Part shown: piece by piece, positions 36,390-44,699 of the stretch
How the letters are laid out: the number at the start of each line of letters is the position of its first letter
Position numbering within the stretch: position 1 is the first letter of the stretch
DNA from: Saccharopolyspora erythraea NRRL 2338
GTDB taxonomy: Bacteria; Actinomycetota; Actinomycetes; Mycobacteriales; Pseudonocardiaceae
Reading direction: 5' to 3'
Length of the DNA stretch: 64,000 nt
Assembly (NCBI RefSeq): GCF_000062885.1
Contig: NC_009142.1
Span: forward strand, 7,987,584 to 8,051,583
Translations under genes and position numbers: made by a program
The notes under the pieces: generated by a model
Database searches by the model: none
Seen by the model: only the letters and a program-made list of their open reading frames with translations
What the model was told of the DNA's origin: nothing

Positions 36390-37079
36390 TCAGCTCGCGG
36401 GCGGCAGGAGGCCGAGGACACCCACCCAGTACATGATCCCGGCCCTGGCGAGCAGGAAGCCGACGATGCCGAGGATCCAGAACCAGGTGTCGTCCTTCTT
36501 CTCCCGGCGCCGCGCGAGCCAGCCCGCCATCCTCGGCCGCACGCGCGGCTCGAACACCGCGAAGCCCGCCATCAGCAGCAGCGGCGGGAACACGAAGATC
36601 GCGTTGTAGCTGACCAGCAGCAGCACCGCGGCCAGCGGCTCGGCGGTGTGCGAGCGCAGCACGCCGATGGCGCCCAGGTAGGGCAGCGCGGTGGTGAACT
36701 CGGCGACGGTGATCGTGAGGCCCGCCGTGAACACCAGCGGCAGCGGCAGGTTCTCGGGCAGCTTCGGCATCCGCACCCCGCCCCGCACGGACTTCGGCGG
36801 GAACAGCGCGTAGAGCAGCATCGCCGAGCCGCCCACGGCGGCCAGGGCGTACCCGGCCCGCTCGACGACGAGGCTGTCGGCCAGCCGCATCACCCCGTCG
36901 AGCCCGAAGTAGATCAGGACCCCCAGAACCAGGTAAGTGGCGAATATCGCACTCACGTAAGTGGCCACCCGCGTCCGGTACGGACCGCCGCGCAACAGCA
37001 GCAGCACCGTGACCACGAGCGCCGACGGATTGAGGGCGTCCAGCAGGGACAACCCGTAGAACCCCAGCAGCGACGGCAT
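36390..37079 (-). CDS. GAP (Sap) family membrane protein
   Basis: A 229-residue protein with about six helices, LysE-like in topology: LLGFYGLSLLDALNPSALVVTVLLLL at the N-terminus, then GLTITVAEFTTALPYLGAI. Mycobacterial relatives take part in exporting glycolipids to the cell surface; whether that holds here is unknown. ATG 37079 follows GGAGGAAGC. A TGT/ACA dyad at 37128-37147 covers the likely promoter. Confidence 0.8.
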   Translation of the reverse strand: MPSLLGFYGLSLLDALNPSALVVTVLLLLRGGPYRTRVATYVSAIFATYLVLGVLIYFGLDGVMRLADSLVVERAGYALAAVGGSAMLLYALFPPKSVRGGVRMPKLPENLPLPLVFTAGLTITVAEFTTALPYLGAIGVLRSHTAEPLAAVLLLVSYNAIFVFPPLLLMAGFAVFEPRVRPRMAGWLARRREKKDDTWFWILGIVGFLLARAGIMYWVGVLGLLPPAS

Positions 37080-37127
37080 GCTTCCTCCGAACCCCAGTTC
37101 CGTTCGCGGAGCCATCGTATCCGAGAA

Positions 37128-37147
37128 AACTGTACGACTGCACAGTT
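37128..37147. promoter_or_regulatory. Palindrome upstream of the GAP-family gene
   Basis: AACTGT-N8-ACAGTT, with a TACAGT -10-like box read on the minus strand inside it. It is a probable operator. Its left part resembles the site at 33408-33424. Confidence 0.5.
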
Positions 37148-37220
37148 AGTTTGGGCTGGATTTTCGCCCAGCGGACCTCGCAGAATCACCGCGTTCCCAC
37201 CGCAGAGCACCGCCCCAGTG

Positions 37221-37235
37221 GTTACCGACGAGTAA
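37221..37235. promoter_or_regulatory. Operator copy A, shared with the FadE5-like gene
   Basis: GTTACCGACGAGTAA is identical to the sequence at 56931-56945. The core TTAC-N6-GTAA is a dyad of the kind bound by TetR-like fatty-acid regulators. It lies 51 bases before the EtfD-like start codon. Confidence 0.7.
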
Positions 37236-37286
37236 TAGGGCGTACGCTCCCCAAACGGACAACCCCCCGAACAGGAGGCCGCGAGC

Positions 37287-39509
37287 ATGGGTGCTGTACA
37301 GCTCACGCTTGGTGCGATCTCGGTCGCGCTCGGCGTCGTCGCCTGGAGCATGTTCGCAATGACCATCGCCCGGTTCGTGCGGATCATCCGCCTCGGGCAA
37401 CCGGACGGCACCCGCAACGGTCCCGTCATGGCCCGGCTGGCCACCATGGTCAAGGAGTTCGCCGCGCACACGCGGATGAACAAGTTCCGCAACGTCGGCG
37501 TCTGGCACTGGCTGGTGATGTGGGGCTTCCTGATCGGCTCCCTGGCGCTGTTCGAGGCCTACGGCGAGGTCTTCGTCCCGACGTGGGGCTGGCCGGTGCT
37601 CGACGACCTGGCGGTCTTCCACCTGCTCATGGAGATCCTCGGGGTCGGCACCATCGTCGGAATCGTGGTGCTGATCGTCGTCCGCCAGCGCAACCACCCG
37701 CGCCGGGCCGGACGGGTCTCCCGCTTCCAGGGGTCGAACTTCGCCTGGGCGTACTTCATCGAGGCCGTGGTGCTGATCGAGGGCATCGGCATCCTCGGCG
37801 TGCGCGCGGCGAAGGCCGCGCTGGGCGTCCACGAGATGCCGCTGTGGGCGGAGTTCGTCTCCGGCCCCGTCGGCGCGCTGCTTCCCGCGAGCCCGGCCCT
37901 GGTGTCGTTCTTCGCCTTCGTCAAGCTGATGAGCGCCACGGTCTGGCTGATCGTGATCTCGCGGACCATGACCATGGGCATCGCCTGGCACCGGTTCTCG
38001 GCGTTCTTCAACATCTACTTCAAGCGCGAGGACGACGGCGACGTGGCGCTGGGCGCGCTCAAGCCGATGATGTCGCGCGGCAAGCCGCTGGACTTCGAGG
38101 AGGCCGACCCCGACACCGACGTGTTCGGCGCGGGCAAGGTCGAGGACTTCTCGTGGAAGGGCTGGCTGGACTTCACCACCTGCACCGAGTGCGGTCGCTG
38201 CCAGTCGCAGTGCCCGGCGTGGAACACCGCCAAGCCGCTCTCGCCGAAGCTGTTGATCACCTCGCTGCGCGATCACGCCTACGCCAAGGCCCCGTACCTG
38301 CTGGCCGGGGGCAGCAAGGACATGGCCGGTGACGAGGTCGGCATCACCGGCGACGGCGCCGAGGACAAGCTCGCCAAGATCGACGCGCTGGCGTTGGCCG
38401 AGGCCGAGCGCCCGCTGGTCGGCGGGCCGGACGAGATGGGTGTGATCGACCCGGAGGTGCTGTGGGCCTGCACCTCGTGTGGTGCGTGTGTGGAGCAGTG
38501 CCCGGTCGACATCGAGCACGTCGACCACATCGTGGACATGCGCCGCTACCAGGTGATGATCGAGTCGAACTTCCCCACCGAGCTGGGCGGGATGTTCAAG
38601 AACCTGGAGAACAAGGGCAACCCCTGGGGCCAGAACGCCAAGGACCGCCTGGCCTGGACCGAGGAGCTGGACTTCGAGGTGCCGGTGTTCGACGGCGAGC
38701 TCGCCGACGACGTGGAGTACCTGTTCTGGGTCGGTTGCGCGGGCGCGTTCGAGGACCGGGCCAAGAAGACCACCCGCGCGGTGGCCGAGCTGCTGCACAT
38801 CGCCGGGGTCAACTACACCGTGCTGGGCCCGGAGGAGACCTGCACCGGTGACCCGGCGCGGCGCGCGGGCAACGAGTTCATCTTCCAGATGCTGGCCCAG
38901 CAAAACGTCGAAGTGCTCAACTCGGTGTTCGAGGGCCGCGAGCCGGGCAAGCGCAAGATCGTCGCGACCTGTGCGCACTGCTTCAACTCGCTGGCCAACG
39001 AGTACTCCCAGCTCGGCGGGGACTACGAGGTGGTGCACCACACCCAGCTGCTGAACAAGCTGGTGCGGGAAAAGCGGCTGGTGCCGGTCGCCCCGGTGGC
39101 CGAGGACGTCACCTACCACGACCCGTGCTACCTGGGCCGGCACAACAAGGTCTACACCCCGCCGCGGGATCTGGTCGGCGCCTCCGGCGCGACCTACCGG
39201 GAGATGCCGCGGCACGCCGACCGGTCGATGTGCTGCGGCGCCGGCGGCGCCCGGATGTGGATGGAAGAGCGCGTCGGCAAGCGCATCAACCTGGAACGGG
39301 TCGACGAAGCCCTCGGCACCGCGCCGTCGAAGATCGCCACCGGCTGCCCGTTCTGCCGGGTCATGCTCACCGACGGCCTCACCGCACGCCAGAACGAGAA
39401 GACCGCAGCCGAAAGCGTCGAAGTCGTCGACGTGGCACAGCTGCTGCTCACCTCGGTCAAACGCGGCACCGAGGACACTCCGAAGGAGTCCGAGAGCGCC
39501 GAAGCATGA
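37287..39509 (+). CDS. EtfD-like membrane Fe-S oxidoreductase (ETF:quinone electron outlet)
   Basis: A 740-residue protein. The N-terminal 240 residues hold about five membrane helices like a heme-binding NarI/HdrE subunit. Two 4Fe-4S ferredoxin motifs follow near residues 299 (CTECGRCQSQCP) and 394 (CTSCGACVEQCP), then two CCG domains (ETCTGDPARRAGN with CAHCFN, and HDPCYLGRH with CCGAGG and GCPFC near 686). This is the architecture of mycobacterial Rv0338c/EtfD, which takes electrons from acyl-CoA dehydrogenases via the EtfAB flavoprotein to the quinone pool. Start ATG 37287 after AGGAGG. It shares an operator with the FadE5-like gene at 57 kb. Confidence 0.9.
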   Translation: MGAVQLTLGAISVALGVVAWSMFAMTIARFVRIIRLGQPDGTRNGPVMARLATMVKEFAAHTRMNKFRNVGVWHWLVMWGFLIGSLALFEAYGEVFVPTWGWPVLDDLAVFHLLMEILGVGTIVGIVVLIVVRQRNHPRRAGRVSRFQGSNFAWAYFIEAVVLIEGIGILGVRAAKAALGVHEMPLWAEFVSGPVGALLPASPALVSFFAFVKLMSATVWLIVISRTMTMGIAWHRFSAFFNIYFKREDDGDVALGALKPMMSRGKPLDFEEADPDTDVFGAGKVEDFSWKGWLDFTTCTECGRCQSQCPAWNTAKPLSPKLLITSLRDHAYAKAPYLLAGGSKDMAGDEVGITGDGAEDKLAKIDALALAEAERPLVGGPDEMGVIDPEVLWACTSCGACVEQCPVDIEHVDHIVDMRRYQVMIESNFPTELGGMFKNLENKGNPWGQNAKDRLAWTEELDFEVPVFDGELADDVEYLFWVGCAGAFEDRAKKTTRAVAELLHIAGVNYTVLGPEETCTGDPARRAGNEFIFQMLAQQNVEVLNSVFEGREPGKRKIVATCAHCFNSLANEYSQLGGDYEVVHHTQLLNKLVREKRLVPVAPVAEDVTYHDPCYLGRHNKVYTPPRDLVGASGATYREMPRHADRSMCCGAGGARMWMEERVGKRINLERVDEALGTAPSKIATGCPFCRVMLTDGLTARQNEKTAAESVEVVDVAQLLLTSVKRGTEDTPKESESAEA

Positions 39510-39522
39510 TCGGATGACGAAA

Positions 39523-39560
39523 GAAGGAGGGGCGGACCCGGCCGGGTCCGCCCCTCCTTC
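39523..39560. terminator. Perfect 38-base palindrome terminator after the EtfD-like gene
   Basis: Two arms of 19 bases with no spacer (39523-39541 and 39542-39560) form an extremely stable hairpin 13 bases after the stop. The loop would have to open a few pairs at the GGCC centre. It can act on both strands. Confidence 0.85.
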
Positions 39561-39683
39561 GCATTCGCGGTAAGCGAAAAGTTCAAAGTACTCGTCGGGA
39601 CCGAATTCTTCCGCACCCGGAATCGGGGCGCGGACGCGGAGAAGGGCGTGCCACTCGGGGTCCGCCCTTCCCTGCGCGGAGAA

Positions 39684-39908
39684 TCAGTGGTGGCGCTCGA
39701 TGAGGAGGCTGTCCACGATGTGCTGGTGGAGGTCGAACTTGTTGTTCGCCGTGAGGTCGGACTTGTTGACCAGGCCGTCCTGCTCCACGACTGCCTGGTC
39801 CCCACCCGAGATGTTGACGTCGGCCAGCGCCGAAGGAGCGGCGAACGCGCTCAGCCCCACAGCGATTCCGGCCGCCGCCGCCAGCTTGAGGAAGCTCGAA
39901 GCCTTCAT
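39684..39908 (-). CDS. Small secreted protein, hypothetical
   Basis: A 74-residue precursor. The signal peptide is clear (basic MKASSFLKL, hydrophobic core, cleavage after SALA), leaving a mature peptide of about 40 residues (DVNISGGDQAVVEQDGLVNKSDLTANNK...IERHH) rich in Asp, Asn and His. It has no Cys. It resembles neither chaplins nor rodlins closely; a surface or metal-binding peptide is possible. ATG 39908 follows GAGAGG. Longer frames upstream are not supported. Confidence 0.7.
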   Translation of the reverse strand: MKASSFLKLAAAAGIAVGLSAFAAPSALADVNISGGDQAVVEQDGLVNKSDLTANNKFDLHQHIVDSLLIERHH

Positions 39909-40393
39909 TGGTGAATACCTCTCTTCATCTGACTCTGGGTTTTCCTCCGGCGACTGATCAGATCGCCTGTTGACAAGTAGTACGGGCAACTGATCAGCCC
40001 CGCTGACCCAATCGGGCACGACCACCCGTCCCGGTGCCTTCGAGCCTTCGATAGGCTGCAAAATTCGCCCGCGACTACCCGTTGTAGTTTCACGTTTCGT
40101 CGCCGGATGATGTACGAGCCGCAACGGCGCAGGTCGAAAAGCGTGTCGCTTTCCGGCGGGACCGTGGGGCGGGTGGATCATCGCGCCCACCGGTGCGGTG
40201 ATGCGGCGGAAGCCGCCCACCATCCCGGAAAGGCCGGTGGAGCGCAGCGTTTCCGCAGGTGGCGCTTACCCGAACGGTATCCCCCACCCCGGTGCCGCGC
40301 CGCGTCGTTCTCCGCCGCCGCCACTGGACCGAGGGACACACGTCCGAATGCTTTTCGATCTTGGAGCACCCGGTGCGGGAGGTATCGCGGCTC

Positions 40394-41299
40394 CTATCCG
40401 GCGAAGGGCTCCAGGAGCTGATCCGCGTCGTCCCACTCGGCCAGCAACCGCGCCGCACGCGCCACCGCGCCGTCGGCCAACCGCGACAACTCGCCGGGTT
40501 CGAGCAGCGGCGCATCCGGTTCGGCGCAGGTGCGGCGCCACCGCAGTTCGGCGAGCAGTTCCTCACGACCCCGGCCGCGGGCCAGCAGCATTACGAACGG
40601 ATCGGCGTCCAGGAGCCAGGACACCTGGTGGCCCAGCGCGGCCGCGTGCCGGCACGGGTGCTCGAAGCCGGGGCAGTCGCAGTCCGGCTCCAGGTCGCCG
40701 ATGCCGGGCAGCAGACGGACACCCGCGTCGTCGGCCGACTCCACCAGCTCGCGCGGCATCTCGCCGTCGAGCAGCGCCGCGATGTGCCCGGAGCGGGCCA
40801 CGACGCGGTCCAGCAGCCGCGACCACTCCGCGTCGTTCAGCACCTCGACCGACACCGACGTCCGGTGGGTGTCGTGGTCCCCGTCGACGGACGCGGTGAT
40901 CCGGCCCGGCGACGGCGGTCCGGCTGCTTCCGGCCGGGCTTTCGGATCCGTACCCTCCTGCGACTCCGTCGGCGCCGCCACCGACACCGCCGAGTCGCAC
41001 ACCGGCGACTCGTGCACAGCCGGGTCGGGCACGGCCAAGCCGGGCGCGGTCGGCTCGCTCACCGCTGCCCCGCTCACTGCAGCCCTGCTCACCGTCGACT
41101 CAGCCGCCGCCGGACCGGCCTCCCGCAGCCCGGTCCGCGCCGATTCGCGCACCCGCTGCCCGAGCGCTGCGTCCACCGCGGCCCGCCTCCGAGAGCCCGC
41201 CAGTTCCGCGCCGACCGCTACCTCTGCTGGTTCCAGTAGCTCCGGCGCTTCCGATGCCCCGTTCTCCGTCGCTTGCACCGCACGATCCGTCGGGGCCAA
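40394..41299 (-). CDS. SWIM zinc-finger domain protein
   Basis: A 301-residue protein. Residues about 205-240 have the SWIM pattern CxCx(n)CxH (DCDCPGFEHPCRHAAALGHQ), then FVMLLARGRGREELLAELR, as found in actinobacterial SWIM proteins that sit with Swi2/Snf2 helicases. The N-terminal half is a low-complexity, Ala/Ser/Pro-rich region with imperfect AAVS repeats. No helicase gene is beside it here. TTG 41299 has GGGAGGGC eight bases upstream. DNA or protein binding is inferred only from the family. Confidence 0.8.
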   Translation of the reverse strand: MAPTDRAVQATENGASEAPELLEPAEVAVGAELAGSRRRAAVDAALGQRVRESARTGLREAGPAAAESTVSRAAVSGAAVSEPTAPGLAVPDPAVHESPVCDSAVSVAAPTESQEGTDPKARPEAAGPPSPGRITASVDGDHDTHRTSVSVEVLNDAEWSRLLDRVVARSGHIAALLDGEMPRELVESADDAGVRLLPGIGDLEPDCDCPGFEHPCRHAAALGHQVSWLLDADPFVMLLARGRGREELLAELRWRRTCAEPDAPLLEPGELSRLADGAVARAARLLAEWDDADQLLEPFAG

Positions 41300-41322
41300 C
41301 GGCCACCGCCCTCCCAGACAAT

Positions 41323-41337
41323 CCGTACGCCGTACGG
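41323..41337. promoter_or_regulatory. Palindrome upstream of the SWIM gene
   Basis: CCGTACG-C-CGTACGG, a perfect 7+7 dyad 24 bases before the start codon, in the expected promoter. The bound regulator is unknown. Confidence 0.45.
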
Positions 41338-41385
41338 TATCTATTACGCGAAGGGTGGCGTCCGTATTCCCCAGTCCCCGGAAAG

Positions 41386-41426
41386 CCTGAGGGCGCCTCC
41401 CGACGTCGTCAGGAGGCGCCCTCAGG
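41386..41426. terminator. Terminator of the sugar porter gene
   Basis: A perfect 15-base-pair stem (arms 41386-41400 and 41412-41426) with an 11-base loop, 24 bases beyond the stop codon of the minus-strand sugar transporter. Confidence 0.8.
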
Positions 41427-41450
41427 AGCCGTGTCGCGGCGGTCTTCGCC

Positions 41451-42860
41451 TCAGCGGCCCATCTCCTCGAGGGACCGGCCGTTGGTCTCCTTGAGGTAGC
41501 GGAGCACGAACACCAGCGAGATCAGCGCGAACAGCGCGTACATGAAGTACGTCGCGGGCAGGTTCCAGTCGCGCAGGCTCGGGAAGCTGACGGTGACCAG
41601 CCAGTTCGCCACCCAGTTCGTGGCGGTGCCGACCGCCAGCGCGGCGGCGCGGACGCGGGCCGGGAACATCTCGCCCAGCAGCACCCACATCACCACGCCC
41701 CACGAGCCGGCGAAGAACAGGACGAACGCCGAAGCGGAGACCAGGGCGACAACGCCCCACTGGGCGGGCAGGTGCGCGTCCTCGCCGACGACCTCGGCGA
41801 AGCTGAAGGCCCAGCCGGTCACGGCCAGCGAGACCGCCATGCCCAGCGAGCCGATGACCAGCAGCGGCTTGCGGCCGATGCGGTCGACCAGGGCGATGGC
41901 GATGAGCGTGCCGATGATGTTCACGATCGAGGTGAACAGGCTCAGCAGCAGCGAGCTGCTCTCGTCGATGCCGACCGACTGCCACAGCGACGACGAGTAG
42001 TAGAAGATCACGTTGATGCCGACGAACTGCTGCAACGCGGCGATCGCCATCCCGACCCAGACGATCGGCAGCACGCCGAACTTGCCGCGCAGGTCGCTCA
42101 GCTTCGGCTTCTGCTCACCGCCGAGCGCGTCGCTGATCTCGGCGATCTTGGCGTCGGGGTCGCCGCTCTCGATCTTGGCGAGGACCGCACGTGCGCGGTC
42201 CAGCTTGCCCGCGGCGACCAGGTAGCGCGGCGACTCGGGGATCGCCGAGGCGACGACCAGGTAGATCACCGCCGGGATCGCGGCGACGCCGAGCATCCAC
42301 TGCCAGGCCTGCAACGGTCCGAGCATGCCGGAGGCGCTACCGCCCGCGGCAGCGGCGAGCCCGTAGTTGACCAGCTGCGACAGGGCGATGCCCAGGACGA
42401 TCGCGAGCTGCTGGAGCGAGGCCAGCCGTCCCCGGTACGCGGCGGGTGCGACCTCGGCGATGTAGGCGGGGGCGATCACGGAGGCGATGCCGATCGCCAC
42501 GCCGCCGATGACGCGCCACACGGCGAGGTCCCAGATCGCGAAGGGGACCGCCGAACCGACGGCGCTGACGATGAACAGGATCGCGGCGAGCTGCATGACC
42601 CGGATCCGGCCGATCCGGTCGGCCAGGCCGCCGGCGATCCCCGCCCCGACGGCGGAGCCCAGCAGCGCCGACGAGACGGTGAGTCCGGTCATCGCGGACC
42701 CGACGTTGAAGTGCGCCTGAATGGCGTCGACGCCTCCGTTGATGACGGAGGTGTCGTAGCCGAAGAGGAAGCCGCCCAGGGCGGCCGCTCCGGCGATCAT
42801 CACCACGTGGCCCAGGTGTTCGGTCGAAGCGCCAGGGGCTCGCGACTGCGATACCGACAT
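41451..42860 (-). CDS. MFS sugar porter (SP family)
   Basis: A 469-residue transporter with twelve helices. Sugar-porter signatures are GFLFGYDTSVINGG, GGLADRIGRIRV, the R-x-G-R-R type loop, PESPRYLVAAGK in the central loop, and DRIGRKPLLV with ATNWVANW in the second half. It is probably a proton-coupled monosaccharide or polyol importer. ATG 42860 follows GGGAGACCTCG; the upstream frame is not coding. An unusual long-spaced dyad lies 100-140 bases upstream. Confidence 0.92.
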   Translation of the reverse strand: MSVSQSRAPGASTEHLGHVVMIAGAAALGGFLFGYDTSVINGGVDAIQAHFNVGSAMTGLTVSSALLGSAVGAGIAGGLADRIGRIRVMQLAAILFIVSAVGSAVPFAIWDLAVWRVIGGVAIGIASVIAPAYIAEVAPAAYRGRLASLQQLAIVLGIALSQLVNYGLAAAAGGSASGMLGPLQAWQWMLGVAAIPAVIYLVVASAIPESPRYLVAAGKLDRARAVLAKIESGDPDAKIAEISDALGGEQKPKLSDLRGKFGVLPIVWVGMAIAALQQFVGINVIFYYSSSLWQSVGIDESSSLLLSLFTSIVNIIGTLIAIALVDRIGRKPLLVIGSLGMAVSLAVTGWAFSFAEVVGEDAHLPAQWGVVALVSASAFVLFFAGSWGVVMWVLLGEMFPARVRAAALAVGTATNWVANWLVTVSFPSLRDWNLPATYFMYALFALISLVFVLRYLKETNGRSLEEMGR

Positions 42861-42961
42861 CGAGGTCTCCCGCTGCCCGCTCGCCGACCCCGCCCCTTTG
42901 CGGGATCGTTCCAGTGCGCCGGGCCACGACACCGTAAGTTCTGAACCCGAACTTGACTTCC

Positions 42962-43002
42962 ACGATTCAGAGTGACGCTTCTCACCTTGCCTTCTGAATC
43001 GT
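42962..43002. promoter_or_regulatory. Long-spaced dyad upstream of the sugar porter
   Basis: ACGATTCAGA and TCTGAATCGT form a perfect 10-base inverted repeat separated by 21 bases, about two helical turns centre to centre of each arm plus one. It lies in a locally AT-richer region 100 bases before the sugar porter start and is a candidate regulator site or a hairpin in the leader. Confidence 0.5.
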
Positions 43003-43173
43003 TCATGTCGTACGTTGCCGCCGCTGACCAGCGGCAACAGCGCGCATCCACCCGGCTACAGCCCGCGACTCGCGGCACTGGCTGCTATCAGCGGCGAGCA
43101 CCAGCGCCCGATGCCGCCGGGTACGTCAGACCTTGGCGCCTACCCGCGTAAACGCTGCTCGGCCCCTACCCCG

Positions 43174-43755
43174 TCAGCGCTTCGTGTCCGCGCGAACGAA
43201 GTTCAGGTACGCGCGTGACGGTGTCGGCCCCCGCTGGCCCTGGTACCGCGACCCTGCCTGCTTGGTGCCGTACGGGTGGTCGGCGGGACTGGAGAGGCGG
43301 AAGAGGCAGAGCTGGCCGATCTTCATGCCGGGCCACAGCGTGATCGGCAGGTTGGCGACGTTGGAGAGTTCGAGCGTGATGTGACCGGAGAAGCCGGGGT
43401 CGATGAAGCCCGCCGTGGAGTGCGTCAGCAGCCCCAGCCGCCCCAGCGACGACTTGCCCTCCAGGCGACCGGCGAGGTCGTCGGGCAGGCCGACTAGCTC
43501 GAAGGTGGAGCCGAGAACGAACTCGCCCGGGTGCAGCACGAACGGCTCGTCGTCGGGCACCTCCCGCAGCGACGTCAGCTCGTCCTGCTGCTGGGACGGG
43601 TCGATGTGGGTGTACTTGGTGTTGTCGAACACCCGGAAGTAGCGGTCCAGCCGCACGTCGATGCTCGACGGCTGGATCATCGCGGCGTCGAACGGATCGA
43701 GTTCGAGGCGGCCGTCTTCGAGCTCTTTGCGCAGGTCCCGGTCACTCAGCAACAC
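43174..43755 (-). CDS. dcd: dCTP deaminase
   Basis: A 193-residue trimeric enzyme that converts dCTP to dUTP (or directly to dUMP in bifunctional types) for dTTP synthesis. Diagnostic segments are [11 protein letters not shown], the central [27 protein letters not shown], and [22 protein letters not shown] near the C-terminus. GTG 43755 has a TACGCT box six bases upstream and no ribosome site, a leaderless pattern. It is divergent from the tRNA-Gly gene 78 bases away. Confidence 0.95.
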   Translation of the reverse strand: MLLSDRDLRKELEDGRLELDPFDAAMIQPSSIDVRLDRYFRVFDNTKYTHIDPSQQQDELTSLREVPDDEPFVLHPGEFVLGSTFELVGLPDDLAGRLEGKSSLGRLGLLTHSTAGFIDPGFSGHITLELSNVANLPITLWPGMKIGQLCLFRLSSPADHPYGTKQAGSRYQGQRGPTPSRAYLNFVRADTKR

Positions 43756-43833
43756 GCGGCAAGCGTATCGGGCAGCCGGTTGCGGATCTTCGACGCCCAT
43801 CATGCTAGGCTGTGACGCGCCGGAAGCGGCACT

Positions 43834-43904
43834 GCGGATGTAGTTCAATGGTAGAACATCAGCTTCCCAAGCTGAGAACGCGGGTTCGATTCCCGTCATC
43901 CGCT
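43834..43904 (+). tRNA. tRNA-Gly (anticodon CCC)
   Basis: A complete cloverleaf of 71 bases. The acceptor stem GCGGATG pairs with CATCCGC; the D arm is GTTCAATGGTAGAAC; the anticodon stem is TCAGC/GCTGA with loop TTCCCAA, giving anticodon CCC; the T loop is TTCGATT with one G-U pair at the base of its stem. The discriminator base is U, as in bacterial tRNA-Gly. CCA is not encoded. Confidence 0.96.
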
Positions 43905-43911
43905 CAAGACA

Positions 43912-43965
43912 CGAAGGCCCAGGTCAGAGCGTTGATGCTCTCGCCTAGGCCTTCGGTGCTTTTCA
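43912..43965 (+). terminator. Terminator after tRNA-Gly
   Basis: CGAAGGCC pairs with GGCCTTCG and an inner AGAGC/GCTCT stem continues the hairpin, followed by GTGCTTTTC. It begins seven bases after the tRNA. Confidence 0.75.
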
Positions 43966-44081
43966 GAGCAGTCCTGGGTGCTCAACATCATCCCAACGAT
44001 GGAGCGATAGCCGCAGCCATCGATTTCCTTCCATGTCGCCAAGCACCCGGAATTTCGATTGCGCCCGACAGGGCTGGCGAT

Positions 44082-44699
44082 TCAGGCCGCCAACTGGTCC
44101 GGGTTGTCCGGGGTCTCGCTCGAATCCAGCTGGCCGTTGTTGTTGGCGTCGCCCGGGCTGCCCACGGGGACCTGAGTCGGCAGCTGTGCCGGGCTGACGG
44201 GCGTGGCGCTGAGGGAGCTGCCCTTGAGCATCTCGGCAGCCGGCCAGGCGGCAGTCGCCCGGGTGGGCTGGCCCGCTGCCGCGGTCGGCAGGTCGAAGGT
44301 CACCGAGGTGGGCACCGAGGGGTTCGGCTCGGCCGCGGTCCGCTGGATGATGCGGGACTCGGCGCGGTGCGAGGCGGTGAGGTTGACCGGCAGCGCCTGC
44401 GAGGAATCGGGGGCGACCACCACACCGTCGACCGGAGCGTCGGCGGACGTGAAGGACACGCCGGTGGGGGCGCCCTGCAACGAGCAGTTCGTGGTGGGGC
44501 TCGTGGCCGTGTAGGTGATCAGGAAAGCCTCGTGGCCGGCCGCGTGGGAGGGGTCCTTCGTCACCTGGACCCGGACGTCTTCGCTCGAGCACGGCTTGTC
44601 GCTAGGGTTCGCGAACGCGGCACCAGCGCCGAACAGGGCGGCTCCGGCGGCGGCACCGGTGACGGCGAGAGCCACGGCAGTACGGCGGAAGTGCTTCAT
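44082..44699 (-). CDS. Secreted DUF4232-like protein
   Basis: A protein of about 205 residues. A signal peptide (basic KHFRRT, Ala-rich core, cleavage after AAFA) leads a domain with two Cys (KPCSSEDVRV and TTNCSLQG) and a beta-rich core, as in the DUF4232 family of actinobacterial surface proteins. The C-terminus is Asn/Asp/Ser-rich (DANNNGQLDSSETPDNPDQ), perhaps calcium-binding or a linker. Function is unknown. Two adjacent ATGs (44702, 44699) follow GGAGGAACTC; either may be used. Confidence 0.75.
   Translation of the reverse strand: MKHFRRTAVALAVTGAAAGAALFGAGAAFANPSDKPCSSEDVRVQVTKDPSHAAGHEAFLITYTATSPTTNCSLQGAPTGVSFTSADAPVDGVVVAPDSSQALPVNLTASHRAESRIIQRTAAEPNPSVPTSVTFDLPTAAAGQPTRATAAWPAAEMLKGSSLSATPVSPAQLPTQVPVGSPGDANNNGQLDSSETPDNPDQLAA

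Noticed and set aside
39684-39908. Chaplin or rodlin
   Set aside because: No chaplin Cys pair or GN-rich hydrophobic core and no rodlin-like sequence; only size and signal peptide are similar.
40198-40899. A 233-codon plus-strand frame upstream of and overlapping the SWIM gene
   Set aside because: Pro/Arg-rich shadow of the opposite strand and no ribosome site.
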